Positions 24,260 through 33,440 of a DNA stretch of 33,579 bases are shown in pieces. Each line of letters opens with the position of its first letter. Position 1 is the stretch's first letter. Source of the DNA: Nostoc linckia FACHB-104. Its GTDB lineage: Bacteria; Cyanobacteriota; Cyanobacteriia; Cyanobacteriales; Nostocaceae. Both the position numbers and the translations under genes were made by a program. The notes below the pieces were generated by a model, which saw only the letters and a program-made list of their open reading frames with translations, had not been told where the DNA came from and searched no databases. The stretch spans positions 1 to 33,579 of the forward strand of contig NZ_JACJQJ010000085.1 in the NCBI RefSeq assembly GCF_014696615.1, written 5' to 3'.

Positions 24260-25351
24260 ATGGCTATTAAAGTTGCTCTGCTCAATTTCTGCTTTGATGA
24301 TTACACTATTGAATTAGCCAATAGCTTAGTAAACCATGTTGATTTAACTTTAATTCAACAAGAAAAGAGTGCGGCTGCTTGCGAGGGTGTACTCGATGAG
24401 CGTATTCCAGTACTGAGATTTGAAAAACCACCTATGCGTCATCCTGGAAATATACGTTCCATAGGGGAAATGATGCGGATTATTCAAGAAGTTCAGCCTG
24501 ATGTTCTCCATGTACAAGAATCTAATGATATTTGGTATTTATTAACCCTTTTATTTGCCAAAATGCCACCTATGGTGACAACGATTCACGATGTGTTTGG
24601 TCACCCAGGTGATGCAGAACAAGTATTTGCTTCTCAATATACCCGGCCAATCGCCTTTTATCGCTCACAGCAATTAATTGTTCATACACAGCAACATAAA
24701 CAAACTTTAAATCAACAATTTTGCATATCACAAGAAAAAATTAATATTTTGCCACATGGTGAACTTGGCAGTTTATATTATCGCCGCACTCAAAAATATA
24801 GTCTCCCCAAAGAGCCATCTACCTTACTATTTTTTGGTAGAATTTGGCCCTACAAAGGCTTAAAATATTTGCTGCAAGCTATGCCATTGGTAGCTGAACG
24901 CATTCCTGATGTCAAGCTGATAATTGCAGGAAGAGGAGAAAATATTCATCAATATTTTCCTGATGGCTATGACGAAAAGCGTTACGAAATTATTAATAAT
25001 TTTATTTCTAATGAAGATGTGGTGAAGCTATTTCAACGTAGCACAGCTACGATTCTGCCATATATTGAGGCATCTCAAAGTGGTGTAGCAGCTTTATCAT
25101 ATGGCATGGGAACGCCCATAATTGCCTCGGAAGTGGGCGGTTTAAAAGAGATAGTTAAAGACCAAGAAGATGGTTTGTTAGTTCCACCAGGGGATGTGGA
25201 AGCGCTGGCTAACGCGATTATTAATTTATTAAGCGATCAAAAGCTGTATAATCAAATTCACAGTGCAATGAAAAATCGTTGTCAACAAGACTTAAATTGG
25301 GACAATATTGCCCAGCAAACAGTAGAAGTTTACCAAAAATTACTCTCATAA
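24260..25351 (+). CDS. Glycosyltransferase family 4
   Basis: A 363-residue GT-B fold glycosyltransferase. The N-terminal half starts MAIKVALLNFCFDDYTIELA and includes DVLHVQESND and VTTIHDVFGHPGD. The C-terminal donor-binding domain has LLFFGRIWPYKGLKYLLQAM, KLIIAGRGE and ILPYIEASQSGVAALSYGMGTPIIASEVGGLKE, the region of the donor-sugar-binding Glu residues. It adds a sugar from a nucleotide donor to the lipid-linked unit; donor and linkage unknown. It is separated from the flippase gene by 179 AT-rich bases and has no clear Shine-Dalgarno site. Confidence 0.9.
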   Translation: MAIKVALLNFCFDDYTIELANSLVNHVDLTLIQQEKSAAACEGVLDERIPVLRFEKPPMRHPGNIRSIGEMMRIIQEVQPDVLHVQESNDIWYLLTLLFAKMPPMVTTIHDVFGHPGDAEQVFASQYTRPIAFYRSQQLIVHTQQHKQTLNQQFCISQEKINILPHGELGSLYYRRTQKYSLPKEPSTLLFFGRIWPYKGLKYLLQAMPLVAERIPDVKLIIAGRGENIHQYFPDGYDEKRYEIINNFISNEDVVKLFQRSTATILPYIEASQSGVAALSYGMGTPIIASEVGGLKEIVKDQEDGLLVPPGDVEALANAIINLLSDQKLYNQIHSAMKNRCQQDLNWDNIAQQTVEVYQKLLS

Positions 25352-25405
25352 ATATGCAATATATAAATAAATAGTAATTAAATTAACTTATTACAAAATA
25401 AAAAA

Positions 25406-26686
25406 ATGATTTTTCTAGAAAAAGTATTCACAGTAGTTGCATTACTAATTTATTCTGGCGGGCTTTTGCTTCTCGTCTTGTCAGGAGGGGCGAATGAGTC
25501 AGATGTAGAAGTCAACTATGATACTAGTCTATATCAAGTAGCATTTATATTAATTTATTTTATCACCATATTGCTTTTAGGTTTACGCTGGAAAAGAACA
25601 CTTTATGTATTAGGTAAAAATAAATTTGTTTTATTATTGTTAGGGTTAAGTTTATTTTCATTATTTTGGTCTTTTGCACCAGATTTAACTCTGAAAAATA
25701 GCATTAGATTAATTGGTTCCAGCCTCTTTGGAATTTATCTAGCTAGCCGCTATACCTTAAAAGAGCAATTAAAACTCTTAGCTTGGACTTTTAGCATAGC
25801 TATAGTCCTGAGTTTTATCTTCTCTATCGCCTTGCCTAAGTACGGGATTATGGGTGGAGTCCATGCAGGTAAATGGAGAGGAATATTTATCCATAAAAAT
25901 GGTCTTGGTTCCAGTATGCTTAACAGCAGTACTATCTTTTTGTTGATGGCTGCTGCATATAAAAAGCACCGCAATCTTTTTTTGTTGGGTTTCCTACTTT
26001 CTTTAATATTAATAGTACTTTCAGTATCCACTTCAGCCTTAATAAATTTAATCATACTTATATCTGTCTTTATAGCTTTCCGGGCTTTATGGCTACCGTA
26101 TTATGTAATGGTGCCGACAATTTTAGCGGCAGCAACATTAATTCAAATTATCTATTTTTGGTTTATTAATAATGCAAATTTAATATTTGGTGTGTTTGGT
26201 AAAGATGCAGGTTTGAGTGGCCGTGGAGATTTATGGTCTCTTGTATTTGACATGATTCAGAGACAGCCTTGGCTAGGATATGGATATAGTGGATTTTGGA
26301 ACGGTTGGAATGGAGAATCTGCTTATATATGGCGTGCGGCTCCTTGGACTCCTACACATCCTCACAATGGCTTTTTAGAACTATGGCTGAATTTAGGTTT
26401 ATTAGGGCTATCAATATTCCTAATTGGCTTTGGCATTAATTATTTTAAAGCCCTAGCTTTTGTGCGTCTTACCAGAAAAACAGAAGACTTTTTTCCTGTC
26501 ATACACATGACTTCTTTAGTACTAATTAATTTAACAGAAACAGCATTACTAGAATCTGACAATCTCAACTGGATCATTTATATAGCATTATCTTCTGCAA
26601 TTAGTATGCAAGTACATGAACAGATGAGGAAAAAAGCTAATCGTAGCCTCAATCAAAAGCAGCAAAGTTACTTAATTCAGGGGTAA
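25406..26686 (+). CDS. Wzy/O-antigen-ligase-like polymerase
   Basis: A 426-residue membrane protein with about ten to twelve helices and the O-antigen ligase/polymerase (Wzy_C) signature: GGVHAGKWRGIFIHKNGLGS, an extracellular loop with GRGDLWSLVFDMIQRQPWLGYGYSGFW, and THPHNGFLELWLNLGLLGLS with conserved His. In a Wzx/Wzy system this joins repeat units into a chain; WaaL-like ligase activity is the alternative. The next gene starts on the stop codon (TAATG overlap), so the two are translationally coupled. Confidence 0.88.
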   Translation: MIFLEKVFTVVALLIYSGGLLLLVLSGGANESDVEVNYDTSLYQVAFILIYFITILLLGLRWKRTLYVLGKNKFVLLLLGLSLFSLFWSFAPDLTLKNSIRLIGSSLFGIYLASRYTLKEQLKLLAWTFSIAIVLSFIFSIALPKYGIMGGVHAGKWRGIFIHKNGLGSSMLNSSTIFLLMAAAYKKHRNLFLLGFLLSLILIVLSVSTSALINLIILISVFIAFRALWLPYYVMVPTILAAATLIQIIYFWFINNANLIFGVFGKDAGLSGRGDLWSLVFDMIQRQPWLGYGYSGFWNGWNGESAYIWRAAPWTPTHPHNGFLELWLNLGLLGLSIFLIGFGINYFKALAFVRLTRKTEDFFPVIHMTSLVLINLTETALLESDNLNWIIYIALSSAISMQVHEQMRKKANRSLNQKQQSYLIQG

Positions 26687-27786
26687 TGAGTAAAATGCAC
26701 ATACTAATGATAGGAGCTAGTCTAGAACAGAATGGAGGCATTGCAACTGTTGAAAAATTAATCATTAAGTCTATTAATGCCGATATTCAAGTTCAGCATA
26801 TTACTAGTCATGATGAAGGCTCCATCATACATAGACTGATAGTATTTACTAAAGCTTTGATCAAGTTAATTTGGTGTCTGTCAATTCAAAAAATTGCCCT
26901 GGTACATATTCATCTTTCAGATGGTGGTAGTGTTTTACGCAAAGCAATTTTACTAATTGTGGCTGCAATATTCGGTAAGCCTGTATTAATGCACGCTCAT
27001 GGGGCAGAATTCCATGTAACTTACAGTAAGTTACCAGCGTGGGTACAGAAAAGTGTCAGTTGGATATTTCGTCAAAGCCAAGGATTTATTGTCCTCTCTA
27101 ATACCTGGAAAGATTATTATGTTAGCAACCTGGGATTAAATCCAAAACAAGTAATTGTGATGCCTAATCCTACAGAAATACCTGCTCAAATTCCTCATCG
27201 TACCAACTCTAGTCAACTGAATTTAGTTTTTTGTGGCCGGGTGGGTCAGCGTAAAGGAGCATTTGACTTAATTGAAGCGTTTGCTAAATTGCCTGATAGC
27301 CAAAAAGCTTACACCCAGTTGATTTTGGCAGGAGATGGGGAGATTAGCAAAGCACAAGATTTAGCTGCTAGCCTCAACCTAAAAGAGAAGGTAACTTTTC
27401 TGGGTTGGATTAATGCCACACAAATGAATCAGCTATTATCTCAAGCAAATATATTTGTGTTGCCTTCTTATAACGAAGGTCTACCTATGGCCATTTTAGA
27501 AGCTATGGGCTGGGGTTTACCTATAATTGCCACACCTGTTGGTGGTATACCAGAATTAATTGTTCAAAAGCAAAATGGTCTTTTAGTTAGCCCAGGAAAT
27601 ATTCTAGAGTTATCACAAGCAATAGAGTTATTAATTGCAGATGAAAGTTTACGAATTTCTCTAGGAAATGTTGCCAGGAGTAACGTTGATAAATTTGATA
27701 TTAGGAATTATTGCCATCATTTAGCCCAAATTTATTATTCAATATCAAACTTTGAGATAACTGAGGAAATACTGAATGAGAATTAA
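26686..27786 (+). CDS. Glycosyltransferase family 4
   Basis: A 366-residue GT4 enzyme. N-terminal motif MHILMIGASLEQNGGIATVE and the acceptor-side LVHIHLSDGGSVLRKA and PVLMHAHGAEF; C-terminal LVFCGRVGQRKGAFDLIEAF, QLILAGDGE, and the classic EX7E donor motif SYNEGLPMAILEAMGWGLPI followed by IATPVGGIPEL. Cytosolic or membrane-associated, it adds a sugar during repeat-unit assembly. Its ATG overlaps the stop of the polymerase gene by one base, and its own end overlaps the next gene by 11 bases, so translation is coupled on both sides. Confidence 0.92.
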   Translation: MSKMHILMIGASLEQNGGIATVEKLIIKSINADIQVQHITSHDEGSIIHRLIVFTKALIKLIWCLSIQKIALVHIHLSDGGSVLRKAILLIVAAIFGKPVLMHAHGAEFHVTYSKLPAWVQKSVSWIFRQSQGFIVLSNTWKDYYVSNLGLNPKQVIVMPNPTEIPAQIPHRTNSSQLNLVFCGRVGQRKGAFDLIEAFAKLPDSQKAYTQLILAGDGEISKAQDLAASLNLKEKVTFLGWINATQMNQLLSQANIFVLPSYNEGLPMAILEAMGWGLPIIATPVGGIPELIVQKQNGLLVSPGNILELSQAIELLIADESLRISLGNVARSNVDKFDIRNYCHHLAQIYYSISNFEITEEILNEN

Positions 27787-28534
27787 TATTTGTGGTGTTG
27801 AAATAGATAAATATAGTTTTGATGAAGTTACTGAACAAATTGTCAATCATGCAAGTTTCAGGAGCAAGCCCGAATATGTGGTTACTCCAAATGCTATGCA
27901 CATTTTAACTTTACAAAAAGATACTCATTTTCGAGAGATTTATCATCAAGCTTTTTTAGTAGTACCAGATGGTGTATCTCTTTTATGGGCAGCTAAATTT
28001 TTGCAGACTCCTTTGAACGGGAGAGTTAACGGCACAGATTTGTTTGAAAAGCTTTGTGCTATTGCAGCAGAGAAAGGGTTAAAGATATTTTTGTTAGGTG
28101 GTCGTCCTGGAGCAGCGGAACAAGCTAAGCAAAAGCTCAAAGCTAGACATCCAAATTTGTCAATTGTAGGTACTTATTGTCCTCCTTATGGCTTTGAAAA
28201 CCAGCCAGAAGAATTAGCAGCAATTAATTCCAAAATTAAATCTGCATCTCCCGATATACTCTTTGTGGGCTTGGGCGCGCCCAAGCAAGAGAAATGGATC
28301 GCGCACAATTATCAAGAGTTAGAAGTACCAATTTCTATTGGTATTGGCGTTAGCTTTGAGCTAGTTGCTGATATGGTAAGAAGAGCGCCAGTTTGGATGC
28401 AAAAGACAGGTTTAGAATGGTTGTTTCGTTTGATAGTTGAACCTAGTCGCTTGTGGAAGCGATATATTCTGGGTAATCCTACATTTATTTGGCTGGTATT
28501 GAAGCAGCGCGTTCAGACATTAATCTTTAACTAA
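27776..28534 (+). CDS. WecG/TagA/CpsF family glycosyltransferase (GT26)
   Basis: A 252-residue member of the WecG/TagA/CpsF family with all the marks: VVTPNAMHILTLQKD, VPDGVSLLWAAKFL, FLLGGRPGAAEQAKQKL, ILFVGLGAPKQEKWIAHN, GIGVSFELVADMVRRAPVWM and the C-terminal GLEWLFRLIVEPSRLWKRYI, a basic and aromatic tail that binds the membrane. It transfers an N-acetylmannosamine-type or similar sugar to a polyprenyl-linked acceptor in known members, often as the second step after priming; the sugar here is unknown. GAGGAAA 8 bases before the ATG lies within the upstream gene. Confidence 0.95.
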   Translation: MRINICGVEIDKYSFDEVTEQIVNHASFRSKPEYVVTPNAMHILTLQKDTHFREIYHQAFLVVPDGVSLLWAAKFLQTPLNGRVNGTDLFEKLCAIAAEKGLKIFLLGGRPGAAEQAKQKLKARHPNLSIVGTYCPPYGFENQPEELAAINSKIKSASPDILFVGLGAPKQEKWIAHNYQELEVPISIGIGVSFELVADMVRRAPVWMQKTGLEWLFRLIVEPSRLWKRYILGNPTFIWLVLKQRVQTLIFN

Positions 28535-28572
28535 GTAACTAAATTATCAATAAATAATCAGAGGGGAGAACA

Positions 28573-29628
28573 GTGAAAATTAGTATTGGTATACTTGCTT
28601 ATAATGAAGCTAATTGTATTAGCGCCACACTGCAATCTTTATTTGCACAGAGTGTATTTCAAGCATCTGATAGCAACACAGCAATTGAAGTTGTGGTAGT
28701 ACCTAATGGTTGTACTGATGAGACAGCAGCGATCGCTCGTACAACATTACAAAATTTAGTGCAGTCTACCGCTAATCCTGCTGTATCGTGGAATGTCTGC
28801 GAAGTCAAAGAGCCTGGCAAGCCAAATGCTTGGAATAATTACGTCCATAATTTTTCTGATCCTGGCGCAGATTACATATTTTTAATGGATGCTGATATTC
28901 AGTTTCTGGCTCCCACTACTCTGCATTCAATGGTGGAAGCGCTGGAAGTCAATGCCAATGCTTGGGTATCTGTAGATACATTAGTTAAGGATGTAGCTTT
29001 GAAGGAGAAGAAAAGCTTAATAGAAAAATTGTCTCTTTCAGTGTCTAAAGTATCAGGAGCTAAATCAGTTTGGATTTGCGGGCAGCTTTACTGTGCCAGG
29101 GCTGCAGTATTACATAGAATTTGGATGCCTAAAGGTATTGAGGTTGAAGACGGCTTCTTGTGGAAAATGGTTGTTACCAATTTATTAACTTCCCCAGAAG
29201 TACCAGAACGGGTAGTGCGGGCTGAATCTGCCTCTCATATATTTGAAGCTTATACTGATATTCGTCGTTTACTCCGACATGAACAATGGTTGATTTTAGC
29301 TAACACAATCAACACATTGATTTATGATGATTTACAGGCAAGCTGCAACCAGCAGCAAGATGCTGGTGCAATCATCAAGTCTCGCAACGAGCAAGATCCA
29401 TTATGGGTAAGCAAGTTGATTCAAGCAAACGTTTCCCAGAAAAGCGGCTGGGTAATTCCCGCATGGTTGCTGTTACGTCGATTTAATAGCTTGCTGCAAT
29501 TATCCTTACATAAAGCAGTACTATTTTTACCTGTAGCAGTCACAGCATTTTGTGTAGACTTACTGGTTTGTTTGCAAGCCAATGATAGATTACACAAGTG
29601 GGAACAATACAGTTCCAATAAGGCTTGA
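28573..29628 (+). CDS. Glycosyltransferase family 2
   Basis: A 351-residue GT-A fold transferase starting with GTG after a strong AGGGGAG site. It opens MKISIGILAYNEANCISATL, then VVVPNGCTDETAAIA, and YIFLMDADIQFL holds the DxD metal-binding motif. The middle has VWICGQLYCARAAVL and GIEVEDGFLWKMV. A C-terminal hydrophobic stretch (KAVLFLPVAVTAFCVDLLVC) may attach it to the membrane. It would add a sugar or an outer branch to the repeat unit. Next gene follows after 167 bases. Confidence 0.88.
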   Translation: MKISIGILAYNEANCISATLQSLFAQSVFQASDSNTAIEVVVVPNGCTDETAAIARTTLQNLVQSTANPAVSWNVCEVKEPGKPNAWNNYVHNFSDPGADYIFLMDADIQFLAPTTLHSMVEALEVNANAWVSVDTLVKDVALKEKKSLIEKLSLSVSKVSGAKSVWICGQLYCARAAVLHRIWMPKGIEVEDGFLWKMVVTNLLTSPEVPERVVRAESASHIFEAYTDIRRLLRHEQWLILANTINTLIYDDLQASCNQQQDAGAIIKSRNEQDPLWVSKLIQANVSQKSGWVIPAWLLLRRFNSLLQLSLHKAVLFLPVAVTAFCVDLLVCLQANDRLHKWEQYSSNKA

Positions 29629-29795
29629 ATTGATCGAGTAGCAGTGAGCAACTGCTTACCCTAGGACGGATGAAAATGTTTTGTTAAGGGTTAAAGTCAA
29701 TAGTCAACAACCAAAGGTCAAAAGGCGCATCTTCGTTTTCTCCAGTCCCTATTTTCAAATCAATCAACTTAACTCACACCAGAGGATGATGCGAA

Positions 29796-30956
29796 ATGGC
29801 AAACAATAGGATTTTGAGTAGACGAGGATTCGTGTACTTAGGCTTAGGAACTGCGGCGAGTATTGGTGCTTTGACAATTAGCAAAGCAATACCCCCAAAG
29901 AAAACTATACCTGTATCTCCTTTACGAAGAGACTTCAAGGTTGTGGGACAAACTCCTTTAAAAAAGCGTGCTGCCAGTAAAGGGTTAATTTATGGAGCAG
30001 ATTGCGGTACTCTAAATTTAGAAGCAGACCCAGAGTTGGCAAAGCTTTTAGTCAGAGAATGTTCAATGTTAGTGGCAGGATTTCTGAAGTGGGATTTACT
30101 ACGCCCCACTGCAGATAGCTTTGATTTTAAGAGGGGTGATTGGTTCGCAAAATTTGCACGCAATAATCAGATGTTATTGCGCGGACATACCTTAGTATGG
30201 TATCAGTCCTTACCTTCTTGGTTTAAAGAAACAGTTAATAAGCAAAATGCCAAGCAGTTTTTGACGCAACATATTCAAAAGGTTGTAGGTCATTATGCTG
30301 GGCAAATGCACTCTTGGGATGTGGTCAATGAAGCGATCGCCGTCGAGGATGGATACTCTAGAGGTTTGCGGAAGAATCCTTGGTTAGAGTTGTTGGGGCC
30401 AGATTACATTGAAATGGCTTTTCACATTGCTGCTGAGACAGACCCCAAAGCTTTATTAGTTTATAACGACTATGGGCTAGAGTATGACACTCCTGAAGAT
30501 GAAGCCAAGAGGAATGCGGTTTTAAAATTACTCGAGCATTTAAAATCTAGAGAAGTTCCAGTTCATGCCTTTGGCATTCAATCTCATTTGGCAGGGCATG
30601 AAACTCGCTTTAATCCTCAAAAATTACAAAATTTCTTGAGAAAAGTGGCTGACTTGGGTCTCAAAATTATGGTGACCGAACTGGATGTCATAGACCAAAA
30701 ACTCCCTGCAGATGTGGCTGTTCGCGATCGCATAGTTGCTGCTGCTTATGAAGATTACCTGGGTGCAGTCTTAGAGGTAAAAGCAGTTAACACTGTCACT
30801 AGTTGGGGATTGAGCGATCGCTATACATGGCTTTCGGAATTTCAAGCTCGTAAAGATGGTGCAGCAGTTAGACCATTAGCATGGGATGCTGATCTGAAAC
30901 CGAAACTGGCATGGAATGCGATCGCTAGAGCTTTTGATAATGCCCCTAAACGTTAA
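29796..30956 (+). CDS. GH10 endo-1,4-beta-xylanase-like enzyme with Tat-type signal
   Basis: A 386-residue glycoside hydrolase family 10 protein. The N-terminus has a twin-arginine motif SRRGF (residues 8-12) and a hydrophobic stretch VYLGLGTAASIGALTIS, so export by the Tat route is likely; no clear cleavage site is seen, so it may stay anchored. GH10 motifs: RGHTLVWYQSLPSWF, WDVVNEA with acid/base Glu179, VYNDYGLEY, HAFGIQSHLAG, and MVTELDVID with nucleophile Glu295. Known GH10 enzymes cleave beta-1,4-xylan and some beta-glucans. Its place between a GT2 gene and the Wzc-like gene suggests trimming or release of the cluster's own polysaccharide (inference). AGAGGA lies 9 bases before the ATG. 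Confidence 0.92.
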   Translation: MANNRILSRRGFVYLGLGTAASIGALTISKAIPPKKTIPVSPLRRDFKVVGQTPLKKRAASKGLIYGADCGTLNLEADPELAKLLVRECSMLVAGFLKWDLLRPTADSFDFKRGDWFAKFARNNQMLLRGHTLVWYQSLPSWFKETVNKQNAKQFLTQHIQKVVGHYAGQMHSWDVVNEAIAVEDGYSRGLRKNPWLELLGPDYIEMAFHIAAETDPKALLVYNDYGLEYDTPEDEAKRNAVLKLLEHLKSREVPVHAFGIQSHLAGHETRFNPQKLQNFLRKVADLGLKIMVTELDVIDQKLPADVAVRDRIVAAAYEDYLGAVLEVKAVNTVTSWGLSDRYTWLSEFQARKDGAAVRPLAWDADLKPKLAWNAIARAFDNAPKR

Positions 30957-31154
30957 ATTCCATATTTGTACTGAATCCTGAAAGCTCTTATCAATAACTT
31001 CATGGTTTTGTAATCTAATTAGTATATACTACTGATACTGATAAGATAGTAGTCTTAATTTAATAGTAATAATTAATGCCGAGATTCAGTAAGTAGTTGT
31101 TTACTTGAATTGCCTTGAACCTGCACTTTTGAAAAATTTTTGTTGGGATGAGCT

Positions 31155-33374
31155 ATGGAATCAAGAGAATCTATTGATTTCGACTTTGGTCGTTATTTAT
31201 CGATAGTGAAACGGCAATGGATACCGGCTGCGAGTATCTTTGCATCTACAGTGGCTCTTAGTGTTGTAGCAACAACATTTCTCAAGCCATCCTATGAAGC
31301 AGAAGGCAAATTATTATTTAAAACGCCCTCGTTTAGTGTGGTAGGGGCAGATCTATTACCTAGTGAATCTGAAGCGCGTGGAGATTTGCAACCGTTAGTT
31401 TCCACTCAGAACCCCATCACTACTCAGATAGAAGTAATTACTTCACCTTTGTTGTTGCAAAAAACAATAGACGAACTGCAACTAAAAAATAGTGAAGGTA
31501 AACCTTTAACAACCGAAGCTTTAAAAAAAGCTTTAAATCTCAAAATTATTGGTGGCACAGACGTATTGCAAGTTAGCTATAAAAGCCGTAGCCCAGAAGA
31601 GGCCGCAGCAGTAGTTAACAATATTATGAATCTCTACTTAGAGAATGATATTCTTACCAATCGCGCCGAAGCAGAATCCACACGCAAATTTATGGCTAGG
31701 CAGTTGCCTAACAATAGAAGTGCTGTCCAAGAAGCAGAAGCAGCGCTACGTATATTTAAACAAAAATATAAGATTGTCGATTTGGCTGAAGAGACGCGTT
31801 CAGCAGTAGCAATTATTGGCAATTTAGACAACAATATTAACACTGCCAAAGCTGATTTAGATCAAGCGACAGCTCAAACCAATGAACTGCGTCAAAAAGT
31901 AAATTTAAATTCTCAAGAAGCTCTCTCTGCAAGTGCAGTCAGCCAGTCACCTGCGGTACAGGGAATTGTGACTCAACTGCAAGATATAGACAGACAATTG
32001 GCTACTGAACGCAGCCGATTCTTAGATGACAACCCAGTAATTATTAATTTAGAACAAAGGAAAGCTAACCTACAAGCTCTTCTGAACAAAGAACTTAAGC
32101 AAACAGGTGCTGTTCAACCGAATTCTCAGCCAAAAACATTACAAATAGGGGAAACCAAACAAAACCTGATCAGAGATTTCCTCCAATCAGAAGTGCAGCG
32201 TCGAGGTTTGGAACAAAAACTTTCTTCGTTGTACAGTTCTCGCTCTGTTTACGAACAACGGGTAAGAATCATACCCCAACTAGAACAACAACAACGCGAT
32301 CTCGAACGGAGGCTGGAAGTTGCTCAATCAACCTACCAAACCCTCCTGAAAAAGGTTCAAGAATTGCAGTTAGCAGAAAATAACAATACACCCAACGCTC
32401 GGATCATTGCCAAAGGCTTAGTTCCTAAAAAGCCAACGCTAGGCCTCAAACCTTTCGTTTTGGTGCTAGGTGTTTTGTTAGGTGCATTTTTAGCCACCAC
32501 TGCTGTAATCTTCCTGGAGACCAGAGATAGATCTCTAAAAACACTTAAAGAAATCAGAGAAATATTTGGCTACACCTTATTGGGTATAGTTCCCTCATCT
32601 ACGAAAAAGATTCGCTCTCGTTATCGCGAAACAGAGATAGCTACTCAAGAAATTGCTGTCATAGATTCGCCTAATTCTTTAACTAGCGAAATCTATCGCA
32701 TGATTCAGGCAAATCTGAGATTCCTGAGTTCAGATAAGGTACTGAAAACCATTGTGGTTAGTAGTGCAGTTCCCAAGGAAGGCAAATCTACAGTTTCCGC
32801 TAACTTAGCCGCAGCGATCGCGCAATTAGGACGCAAAGTCCTATTAATTGATGCCGATATGCGAGTTCCTACACAGCATCATATCTGGCAAATAACCAAT
32901 ACAGCAGGTTTAAGCGAAGTACTTGTAGGTGAAGCGGAATTCAAAACTGCTGCGTCTAACGTCATTGAGAATCTAGATGTTTTAACAGCTGGGGTTAGGC
33001 CTCCTAATCCACTAGCTTTGTTGGACTCTAAACGGATGGCGACATTAATTCAAGACTTTTCTAGCCAATATGACTTTGTGATTATTGATGCTCCACCCTT
33101 GTTGCTAGCTGCTGATGCTGTAACTTTAAGTCACATGACTGATGGAATTTTACTAGTAGCTCGTCCTGGAGTAATTGATTCTAACAGCGCTAATAATGCC
33201 AAAGAATTGTTACAGCGTTCCGGTCAAAACGTCTTAGGTTTATTAGTAAATGGCATCAATGAGAAAAATGAGTCTAGCAATGATTTCTATCATGCTAAGG
33301 AATACTTTAGTGCTGACACAGTCGTAACAGAATCTGGCTCTGGATCTGGAATCAAGACTTGGAGCCAGAGATAA
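31155..33374 (+). CDS. Wzc-type polysaccharide co-polymerase fused to a tyrosine autokinase
   Basis: A 739-residue protein: membrane segment near residues 22-43, a Wzz-type chain-length domain with long coiled coil (about 180-410), a second membrane segment near 432-453 (FVLVLGVLLGAFLATTAVIF), then the cytosolic BY-kinase domain with Walker A VPKEGKST (539-546), Walker A' VLLIDADMRVP (from 562) and Walker B FVIIDAPPLLL (from 641). Such proteins set chain length and export by cycles of autophosphorylation on a C-terminal tyrosine cluster. Here the tail has few Tyr (FYHAKEYF only) and ends in a Gly/Ser stretch and KTWSQR. It is the last gene of the cluster; a hairpin follows. Confidence 0.93.
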   Translation: MESRESIDFDFGRYLSIVKRQWIPAASIFASTVALSVVATTFLKPSYEAEGKLLFKTPSFSVVGADLLPSESEARGDLQPLVSTQNPITTQIEVITSPLLLQKTIDELQLKNSEGKPLTTEALKKALNLKIIGGTDVLQVSYKSRSPEEAAAVVNNIMNLYLENDILTNRAEAESTRKFMARQLPNNRSAVQEAEAALRIFKQKYKIVDLAEETRSAVAIIGNLDNNINTAKADLDQATAQTNELRQKVNLNSQEALSASAVSQSPAVQGIVTQLQDIDRQLATERSRFLDDNPVIINLEQRKANLQALLNKELKQTGAVQPNSQPKTLQIGETKQNLIRDFLQSEVQRRGLEQKLSSLYSSRSVYEQRVRIIPQLEQQQRDLERRLEVAQSTYQTLLKKVQELQLAENNNTPNARIIAKGLVPKKPTLGLKPFVLVLGVLLGAFLATTAVIFLETRDRSLKTLKEIREIFGYTLLGIVPSSTKKIRSRYRETEIATQEIAVIDSPNSLTSEIYRMIQANLRFLSSDKVLKTIVVSSAVPKEGKSTVSANLAAAIAQLGRKVLLIDADMRVPTQHHIWQITNTAGLSEVLVGEAEFKTAASNVIENLDVLTAGVRPPNPLALLDSKRMATLIQDFSSQYDFVIIDAPPLLLAADAVTLSHMTDGILLVARPGVIDSNSANNAKELLQRSGQNVLGLLVNGINEKNESSNDFYHAKEYFSADTVVTESGSGSGIKTWSQR

Positions 33375-33404
33375 TTCATCACATAGCTGGGAAACCTAGC
33401 TGCT

Positions 33405-33440
33405 AAGAAATCTTAGAGGTGCAAATCTCTGGGATTTCTT
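33405..33440 (+). terminator. Terminator-like hairpin after the Wzc-like gene
   Basis: AAGAAATC and GATTTCTT pair (8 bp), with an inner AGAG/CTCT pair, 31 bases after the stop codon. The last arm ends in TTTCTTG. The rest of 33375-33579 has no gene; two 20-bp near-identical repeats lie at 33501-33520 and 33527-33546. Confidence 0.5.
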
